Shown here in pieces: positions 6,849 to 11,702 of a stretch of 11,702 nucleotides of DNA. Below the pieces are notes generated by a model. The model was not told the origin of the DNA and did not search any database. It saw only the letters and a program-made list of their open reading frames with translations. How positions within the stretch are numbered: the stretch's first letter is position 1; the number at the start of each line of letters is the position of its first letter. The translations under genes and the position numbers were made by a program. Origin of the DNA: Wohlfahrtiimonas sp. (GTDB taxonomy: Bacteria > Pseudomonadota > Gammaproteobacteria > Cardiobacteriales > Wohlfahrtiimonadaceae); contig JASLHB010000053.1 of NCBI GenBank assembly GCA_030149965.1, positions 1 to 11,702 of the forward strand. Reading direction: 5' to 3'.

Positions 6849-8165
6849 ATGTCTATGTATCAAGAACACATTGAAAATTTACAACAAAAAGCTACAGTAT
6901 TTTTAGAAAAACACCAATTAGATGCTTTAGTTTTATCATCAGGGGCACCTAAATATTTTTATGATGACGATATTGAAATTCCTCACAGAATGCCTGCAAG
7001 TTTTCGTTATTGGATCCCTGAAACGATTGGCACACATCAATATTTAATCATCACAAAAACAGATCGCACATTATTAAACTATCGCCCGAAAGATTTTTGG
7101 TTAAAAGTGAAAGAAGAGCTAGGCGAATGGCAACAAATGTTTACCGTTGAAGCACATGCTCACTTAGATGATCTTAAAAATAGCTTAACTAATCAAACAG
7201 AAGCTAAAAATTGGTTATGGTTAGGCCCTGATTTATTTGATCATGATGATTCTAAACGTGCATCGTTAGAACAAAAACAAGAGATCGATAGCTGGCGCTT
7301 AATCAAAACTGAGTTTGAAATCGAATGCATGAGAATTGCTTCTGTACGTGCTGCTTCTGCTCACGTTGCAGTTCGTGAATCATTGTCTGAATACATCAGT
7401 GAATTCCAAATGAATTTGGATTACTTAGATGTAACTGGCATGCGCGAATCTGAAATGCCTTATGGCAACATTATTGCATATAATGAAAATGGCAGTATTT
7501 TACATTACCAAGAATTGAATCAAGAACCACCTGCAATGTTATACAGCTTTTTGATTGATGCAGGCGCATCTTTTGAAGGTTATATTTCAGACATTACACG
7601 CACACATGCTGGTCACGATTCTAATGAATTATTCAAAGCAATCTTAGAAGATATGCGCTTAATCAAACTAGAATTGATTGCACAATGTAAAGCTGGTGTT
7701 TCTTACATGGATATCCATAGCTATGCTTTGGAATTGATTGGCGAGCTATTGATCAAACATGAATTCTTGATTGATATCGAAGTTGAAGATGCAATCACCA
7801 AAGGCTTAGTGAGAATTTTCTTCCCACATGGTATTGGCCATTTATTGGGCTTAAACACGCACGATACGCCAAGCATTGCAAAATCATTGAAAGAAACAAA
7901 TGAGACTTTCAAAAATCTTCGTTTAACTCAGCAATTGCAAAACAATATGGTATTGACGATTGAACCTGGTATTTATTTCAACAATACATTGATCAGTGAA
8001 GCATTGTTAGATGCAGATAAAGCTCAGTACATGAATATTGAATTGATCAATGAATTCTTGCCTTATGGCGGTATTCGCGATGAAGATAACATCGTGATTC
8101 AGGATGATGAACCACGTAACTTAACAGCGGAAGCATTCAAAGAAGTTGGCGCGGAACATTTTTAA
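6849..8165 (+). CDS. pepQ: Xaa-Pro dipeptidase (prolidase), M24B family
   Basis: A cytoplasmic metalloenzyme that hydrolyses dipeptides with C-terminal proline and takes part in peptide recycling. From the ATG at 6849 it has 438 residues (E. coli PepQ 443). The N-terminal creatinase-like domain spans about 1-155 and the pita-bread catalytic domain follows. All five dinuclear metal ligands of the family are visible: D237 in IDAGA, D248 in SDITRTH, H327 in FFPHGIGH, E372 in TIEPGIYF and E412 in IRDEDN. An in-frame TTG five codons upstream is possible, but AAGGA (6837-6841), eight bases before the ATG, supports the shorter form. It appears to be a single-gene unit: its own promoter region upstream and a strong terminator at 8181-8217. 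Confidence 0.95.
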   Translation: MSMYQEHIENLQQKATVFLEKHQLDALVLSSGAPKYFYDDDIEIPHRMPASFRYWIPETIGTHQYLIITKTDRTLLNYRPKDFWLKVKEELGEWQQMFTVEAHAHLDDLKNSLTNQTEAKNWLWLGPDLFDHDDSKRASLEQKQEIDSWRLIKTEFEIECMRIASVRAASAHVAVRESLSEYISEFQMNLDYLDVTGMRESEMPYGNIIAYNENGSILHYQELNQEPPAMLYSFLIDAGASFEGYISDITRTHAGHDSNELFKAILEDMRLIKLELIAQCKAGVSYMDIHSYALELIGELLIKHEFLIDIEVEDAITKGLVRIFFPHGIGHLLGLNTHDTPSIAKSLKETNETFKNLRLTQQLQNNMVLTIEPGIYFNNTLISEALLDADKAQYMNIELINEFLPYGGIRDEDNIVIQDDEPRNLTAEAFKEVGAEHF

Positions 8166-8180
8166 TTAATCACTTTTAAA

Positions 8181-8217
8181 AAAAAACCACAATGACAATC
8201 ATTCATTGTGGTTTTTT
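8181..8217. terminator. Bidirectional intrinsic terminator between pepQ and endA
   Basis: A perfect 15-bp inverted repeat (8181-8195 with 8203-8217) around a 7-base loop. The core CCACAATGA/TCATTGTGG is flanked by A runs on the left and T runs on the right. It starts 15 bases after the pepQ stop and lies 22 bases beyond the endA stop. A U-tract follows the stem on both strands, so it can end both convergent transcripts. Confidence 0.92.
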
Positions 8218-8239
8218 ATTTACACAAAATACAAATATT

Positions 8240-9040
8240 CTATTTTTTCCTTGCACATTGCTCAGTAATAAATGGATTATCATTGCCTTGTTTTTTCGCA
8301 ATGATCTGATTGCGTTGGCATTCCCATTGCTTAACTGGATATGCTCTATTCCACTCTAGCATTAAGTTTTTCTCTTGCGATGCCAATGCAATACCATATT
8401 TCTTTTCCATATAAAGATATGTTCGCGCGATCATACCTTTAACTTCTTTACGCGGCTGCACTTGACGCTTTTGGAAATCTGTTGCAAATTCACATTTACC
8501 ATATTGGTTGAATTTTTTTGTAAATTCACTAAAACGATAATTAGAACGATCCGCATTCACTTCACCCACAGCTGGTTGAAGATTATGCATATCACCTTCC
8601 ATCACATCAAACTGTGCAATACCACCACAATTTTTGCGCCCACCTTCCTGCCAGCAACGTAATTGTTTACCAAAATTATGTGCAGGCATTACATGCTCCC
8701 ATTCAATACGATTTGCACGTACTTCATCTTTACGCACTTTATAACCACAACTTTTTAAATCGAGTTCACTTTTACGATCATTGAATTTAAAGTCACAGCC
8801 ACAATAAAATTCTTTCTGTTGGGGATTTTCTTGATAAATCTTAATTAACGCTGTTTTTGCTTTTGCAAAAGTTTGCACATCACGAGAACTGCCTTTATCA
8901 CTTTGCTCAATAATGGTTTTTCCACCAAAAAAAGAACCTATCAATGTGATTAAAACAATTGCGATTGTTTGTAATGGTTTACGTTGAAATTGTTTAATCA
9001 ATCGGCTCATATCTTGTTGTGAAATCTGTTTCTTCGCCAT
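8240..9040 (-). CDS. endA: Endonuclease I (EndA/Dns family) with an N-terminal membrane segment
   Basis: A periplasmic, sequence-nonspecific nuclease of the Vvn/EndoI family (beta-beta-alpha-Me fold). The 266-residue protein from the ATG at 9038-9040 shows the catalytic segment RIEWEHVMPAHNFG (E115, H116) and MHNLQP (N143). Eight cysteines (80, 82, 98, 129, 138, 173, 241, 262) sit in the contexts that form four disulfides in the family, so it should fold outside the cytoplasm. Typical relatives have a short cleavable signal. Here a charged tail of about 22 residues precedes a short hydrophobic stretch (about 23-39) with no obvious cleavage site, which suggests a signal anchor. Other starts are a GTG seven codons upstream and an ATG ten codons downstream; none has a strong Shine-Dalgarno. 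It is convergent with pepQ and divergent from rnz. Confidence 0.93.
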   Translation of the reverse strand: MAKKQISQQDMSRLIKQFQRKPLQTIAIVLITLIGSFFGGKTIIEQSDKGSSRDVQTFAKAKTALIKIYQENPQQKEFYCGCDFKFNDRKSELDLKSCGYKVRKDEVRANRIEWEHVMPAHNFGKQLRCWQEGGRKNCGGIAQFDVMEGDMHNLQPAVGEVNADRSNYRFSEFTKKFNQYGKCEFATDFQKRQVQPRKEVKGMIARTYLYMEKKYGIALASQEKNLMLEWNRAYPVKQWECQRNQIIAKKQGNDNPFITEQCARKK

Positions 9041-9074
9041 GTTTTCTATCTTTCTCAGCACTTAAAAACGCTAC

Positions 9075-9103
9075 ACTATATAGGGAAACTCATGCTTCCT
9101 CAA
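9075..9103 (-). promoter_or_regulatory. Promoter of endA
   Basis: On the minus strand, -35 TTGAGG (9098-9103), a 17-base spacer and -10 TATAGT (9075-9080). This predicts a start near 9068, about 28 bases before the ATG at 9040. The hexamers are close to sigma-70 consensus. Confidence 0.65.
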
Positions 9104-9124
9104 TCTGCAGTGCAAATATAAATC

Positions 9125-9133
9125 TGTTATACT
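9125..9133 (+). promoter_or_regulatory. Extended -10 promoter of rnz
   Basis: The plus strand reads TG-T-TATACT (TG at 9125-9126, -10 at 9128-9133), an extended -10 element about 31 bases before the rnz ATG. No good -35 is present at 17 bases, as is common for extended -10 promoters. It lies back to back with the endA promoter. Confidence 0.55.
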
Positions 9134-9164
9134 TCATGAATAAATTTCTTGGGGAAAATAATTT

Positions 9165-10139
9165 ATGAATATCACGTTCTTAGGTACAGGCGCTGGCAAA
9201 CCTTCATTACAACGTAATGTAACAAGCAATATCCTAGACTTAACAAAAGAACGTCAAGAAATGTGGTTATTTGATTGCGGTGAAGCAACTAGCTTACAGA
9301 TTCAAAGATTACAACGCAAAGAGTCAAAAGAACAATCTCCATTACCTAATATCACGTTACCAAAAATATCAAAAATCTTTATCACACATTTACATGGTGA
9401 TCATATTTTTGGCTTATTTAGTTTACTGACAAGTAGATCAATGAGTGGTTGCAAAAAACCACTCACTCTGTATGGACCAAAAGGTATCAAAAGAATCGTC
9501 GATACAGTGATTGAAGTCACTGAATCTTTTATGATGTTTCCTTTCGAAATTATCGAATTAGAAGAAAACTCTGATGCCAGCCAGCCATTTTTAGTATTTG
9601 AAGATGATACTTTTAAAATCACAGCAATTGGATTACAACATCGAGTACAATCCTTTGCTTACCGCATTGAAGAAAAAGACAGCATTGGCCGATTAGACGT
9701 TAATGCATTACATCAAATTGGTGTGCATGATCATGAAATTTATCAGCAACTTAAAAATCAGCAAACGGTTACATTAGATGACGGGCAAAGATTATTACCT
9801 CAAGATTATCTAAAAAACCCACAAAAAGGCAAAACTATTGTAATTTTTGGTGACACTTCACCTTGTAAAAATGCAATCACAATTGCAAAAAATGCCGACT
9901 TCATTTTGCATGAAGCAACTTATTCACAAGAATTCGAAACATTGGCATTAGAACGCGCACATTCCACAACATTACAAACAGCAAACACCGCTAAAAATGC
10001 CAATGTGAAGAAACTGTATTTCACCCACATTAGCCCTAGATATTTTCATCAAGATGATCAAAACCAATTAGTGGCCGAATGTCGAGCTGTTTTCCCTGAA
10101 AGTTACCTCACGCAAGATTTAATGCGTGTCGAAATTTAA
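9165..10139 (+). CDS. rnz: Ribonuclease Z / RNase BN (tRNA 3' endonuclease)
   Basis: A cytoplasmic zinc-dependent metallo-beta-lactamase-fold nuclease of 324 residues. It trims tRNA precursor 3' ends; in bacteria whose tRNA genes encode CCA, as here, it usually acts as RNase BN. The metal ligands are visible: HLHGDH (75-80), H159 in LQHRVQSFAYRIEE (which also carries the family F-Y-E pattern), D230 in FGDTSPC and H288 in FTHISPRY. HEATY (249-253) and H266 in AHSTT are further family signatures. The length fits the short bacterial form. GGGGA (9151-9155) is the ribosome-binding site. The stop codon directly abuts the trmD stop on the other strand, leaving no room for a separate terminator. Confidence 0.95.
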   Translation: MNITFLGTGAGKPSLQRNVTSNILDLTKERQEMWLFDCGEATSLQIQRLQRKESKEQSPLPNITLPKISKIFITHLHGDHIFGLFSLLTSRSMSGCKKPLTLYGPKGIKRIVDTVIEVTESFMMFPFEIIELEENSDASQPFLVFEDDTFKITAIGLQHRVQSFAYRIEEKDSIGRLDVNALHQIGVHDHEIYQQLKNQQTVTLDDGQRLLPQDYLKNPQKGKTIVIFGDTSPCKNAITIAKNADFILHEATYSQEFETLALERAHSTTLQTANTAKNANVKKLYFTHISPRYFHQDDQNQLVAECRAVFPESYLTQDLMRVEI

Positions 10140-10835
10140 TTAAAATGATAACTTTTTTATAAGATCTGGGCGGCGCTCTGCTGTATCCGCCAAAGATTTT
10201 TCTTTACGCCATTCCGCGATTTTCTTATGATTGCCCGACAACAAAACATCAGGGACTCGCATACCATTGATCTCTTCTGGACGCGTATAATGTGGGCAAT
10301 CCAATAATCCATCACTAAAAGAGTCTTGCTCAAAAGATTCATGATTAGATAACACATCTGGCAATAAACGAGAAACCGAGTCAATAACGATATTAGCGGC
10401 CAATTCACCACCTGATAAAACATAATCACCCACAGAAAGTTCTAAATCAATTTCGCCTTCTATAATACGCTCATCCACACCTTCATAGCGACCACACAAA
10501 AGAACAATATGAGATTGTTCTTGCAGTTTTTGAACCAATGCTTGATTCAATAATTGACCGCGCGGTGATAAATAAATACGGTAACCTCGATTGGCACGGG
10601 ACTTACTAATTTCATCAAATGCATCTTTCAATGGTTGATATTTCATTACCATTCCTGGGCCACCGCCATAAGGGCGATCATCCACTGTATGATGAATATC
10701 TGTTGTATATTTTCTAGGATTCCAACATTGAGTTTCAATGCTACCTTTTTGATGAGCTCGTCCAACAACACCTAATTTACAATATTGTTCAATCAACTCA
10801 GGAAAAAGTGTTATGACATCAAATATCATCTTCAT
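10140..10835 (-). CDS. trmD: tRNA (guanine-37-N1)-methyltransferase TrmD
   Basis: This SPOUT-family enzyme methylates N1 of G37 next to the anticodon from S-adenosylmethionine and so prevents +1 frameshifting. It acts as a dimer. The 231-residue protein has YGGGPG (56-61), GRYEGVDER (115-123), the trefoil-knot segment VGDYVLSGGE (135-144), R156, D171 in QDSF (equivalent to the catalytic Asp169 of E. coli) and DCPHYTRPE (179-187). It is about 24 residues shorter than E. coli TrmD, all at the C-terminus, which ends soon after ERRPDLI. The start overlaps the end of rimM by 17 bases; ATG codon 3 is an alternative (11-base overlap). In many relatives rplS follows, but here the gene ends against rnz. 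Confidence 0.96.
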   Translation of the reverse strand: MKMIFDVITLFPELIEQYCKLGVVGRAHQKGSIETQCWNPRKYTTDIHHTVDDRPYGGGPGMVMKYQPLKDAFDEISKSRANRGYRIYLSPRGQLLNQALVQKLQEQSHIVLLCGRYEGVDERIIEGEIDLELSVGDYVLSGGELAANIVIDSVSRLLPDVLSNHESFEQDSFSDGLLDCPHYTRPEEINGMRVPDVLLSGNHKKIAEWRKEKSLADTAERRPDLIKKLSF

Positions 10836-11331
10836 CCCAATCCACTAAAATTTCTTTAGCTTCTAAATCCACTTTAATAACCGCATGACCAACAGTAAAT
10901 GGAATTAAGCAATCTTGACCATTTTTTCTAGCCACCATTACATCGTTTGCACCTGTTTCTAAAAATTCTGTCACTTCACCAAAAATGAAACCCGATGAAT
11001 TTTTAACAGTTAATCCCATTAAGTCAGCCCAATAAAACTCACCTTCTTCTAACGCTTCTAATTGTGAATTCTCAATAAACAATTCTAGACCATAGTAAGG
11101 CTCAACAGCTGTTCTATCAACGAATCCATTAAATTTAATCGTGAGACTTTTACCAGCATAAGCAGTATCTTCCACCTCCAATCTTTGCCAAACATTATTT
11201 CTGAAAACAAATAAATGATCATAGCCAAAGATTGCATCTCTTGGTCGAGTTTCTGAAAAGACTTTAACGTAACCTTTTAAGCCTTGAAAACCATTGATTT
11301 TACCTACAGCAATTTTGCCAGTACTATCCAT
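10819..11331 (-). CDS. rimM: Ribosome maturation factor RimM
   Basis: RimM binds the 30S head, interacting with S19, and helps 16S rRNA maturation. From the ATG at 11329-11331 it has 170 residues. The N-terminal RimM domain contains VGKINGFQGLKGYVKV (9-24) and a C-terminal PRC-barrel begins near GEFYWADLMGL (97-107) and includes LIPFTVGHAVIKVDL (122-136). A TTG two codons upstream is an alternative start. AAGG (11342-11345) lies 10 bases before the ATG but only 4 before the TTG, so the choice is not certain. It lies between rpsP and trmD, overlaps trmD by 17 bases, and sits just behind an intrinsic terminator, so it is probably expressed well below S16. Confidence 0.94.
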   Translation of the reverse strand: MDSTGKIAVGKINGFQGLKGYVKVFSETRPRDAIFGYDHLFVFRNNVWQRLEVEDTAYAGKSLTIKFNGFVDRTAVEPYYGLELFIENSQLEALEEGEFYWADLMGLTVKNSSGFIFGEVTEFLETGANDVMVARKNGQDCLIPFTVGHAVIKVDLEAKEILVDWDEDDI

Positions 11332-11346
11332 ATACAAATTACCTTC

Positions 11347-11377
11347 AAAAAAAAAACCTCACTCGACAGAATGAGGT
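11347..11377 (-). terminator. Intrinsic terminator/attenuator between rpsP and rimM
   Basis: In the minus-strand RNA, ACCUCAUUC pairs with GAGUGAGGU (nine pairs, one of them a G-U) around the tetraloop UGUC. A run of U follows without a break (ten A on the plus strand, 11347-11356). The G-U pair would be a C-A mismatch in the plus-strand RNA, so it is directed to the minus strand. It begins 22 bases after the rpsP stop codon and ends about 15 bases before the rimM start. Partial read-through would supply rimM and trmD. Confidence 0.85.
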
Positions 11378-11399
11378 ATTTCTATTATTAATAACTAAA

Positions 11400-11651
11400 T
11401 TACTGAGCTTTTTTGTTCAACTCATTAATAACTTGTTTAACACGATCAGTAGGTTGAGCACCAACGCTTACCCAGTAGTTAAAACGATCCATGTCAATAC
11501 GAACACGTTCTTCTTGACCTGAAGCGATAGGGTTAAAGAAACCTAAACGTTCAATGTAACGACCTGTTGCTACGTTTCTGCTATCTGCAGCTACTACTTG
11601 ATAGAAAGGGCGCTTCTTAGATCCACCACGTGCTAAACGAATTGTAACCAT
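11400..11651 (-). CDS. rpsP: 30S ribosomal protein S16
   Basis: A small-subunit ribosomal protein of 83 residues (E. coli 82), needed for early 30S assembly. It has the family N-terminus MVTIRLARGGSKKRPFYQVVAADSR-type (residues 1-25), then GRYIERLGFFNPIASG (31-46) and a basic C-terminal tail. The Shine-Dalgarno AGGAT (11661-11665) lies 9 bases before the ATG. It is the first gene of the rpsP-rimM-trmD unit visible here. Only about 50 bases of its upstream region are in the window, too few to identify its promoter. Confidence 0.97.
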   Translation of the reverse strand: MVTIRLARGGSKKRPFYQVVAADSRNVATGRYIERLGFFNPIASGQEERVRIDMDRFNYWVSVGAQPTDRVKQVINELNKKAQ

Positions 11652-11702
11652 AAAATAAAAATCCTAAAAATATAAGTAATTAAATAACACAGCACTTCTT
11701 TT

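Overview
The window looks like the chromosome of an AT-rich gammaproteobacterium. This rests on the gene set: endonuclease I with eight cysteines, PepQ-type prolidase, RNase BN/Z, the order yebC-ruvC-ruvA, rpsP-rimM-trmD, and a tRNA-Pro/Arg/His cluster with encoded CCA ends. Genus cannot be fixed from sequence alone; a Cardiobacteriales-like lineage (Wohlfahrtiimonas/Ignatzschineria) is only a guess. No mobile element, CRISPR array, integrase or prophage gene is visible, and most of the window is conserved housekeeping DNA.

Layout. Bases 1-241 hold three minus-strand tRNA genes, Pro(TGG), Arg(TCT) and a truncated His, behind a consensus-like sigma-70 promoter at 269-297. From 6529 down to 306 seven minus-strand genes lie almost head to tail: yebC, ruvC, ruvA, then an envelope triad (exported DTGA retropepsin-like protease, inactive transglutaminase with seven C-terminal membrane helices, RimK-like ATP-grasp ligase), then cca. 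Spacing within the two halves is -1 to 6 bases. An 81-base gap with a perfect 16-bp palindrome separates ruvA from the triad. On the plus strand pepQ (6849-8165) runs towards minus-strand endA (8240-9040), and the two share a strong bidirectional terminator. Divergent from endA is plus-strand rnz/rbn (9165-10139), which abuts the 3' end of minus-strand trmD. RimM and ribosomal protein S16 lie upstream of trmD, with an intrinsic terminator between rpsP and rimM.

How the genes fit together. Several act on tRNA or translation: tRNA genes, CCA-adding enzyme, RNase Z, TrmD, RimM, S16 and YebC. RuvC and RuvA process Holliday junctions, but ruvB is not beside them. The least understood part is the triad at 1455-4614. 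It combines a cytoplasmic amide-bond-forming ligase, a membrane protein with a large periplasmic domain, and a periplasmic protease-like protein. The families are recognised and the association is known from other gammaproteobacteria, but to my knowledge the substrate is not securely established, so it is the best candidate here for an under-described system.
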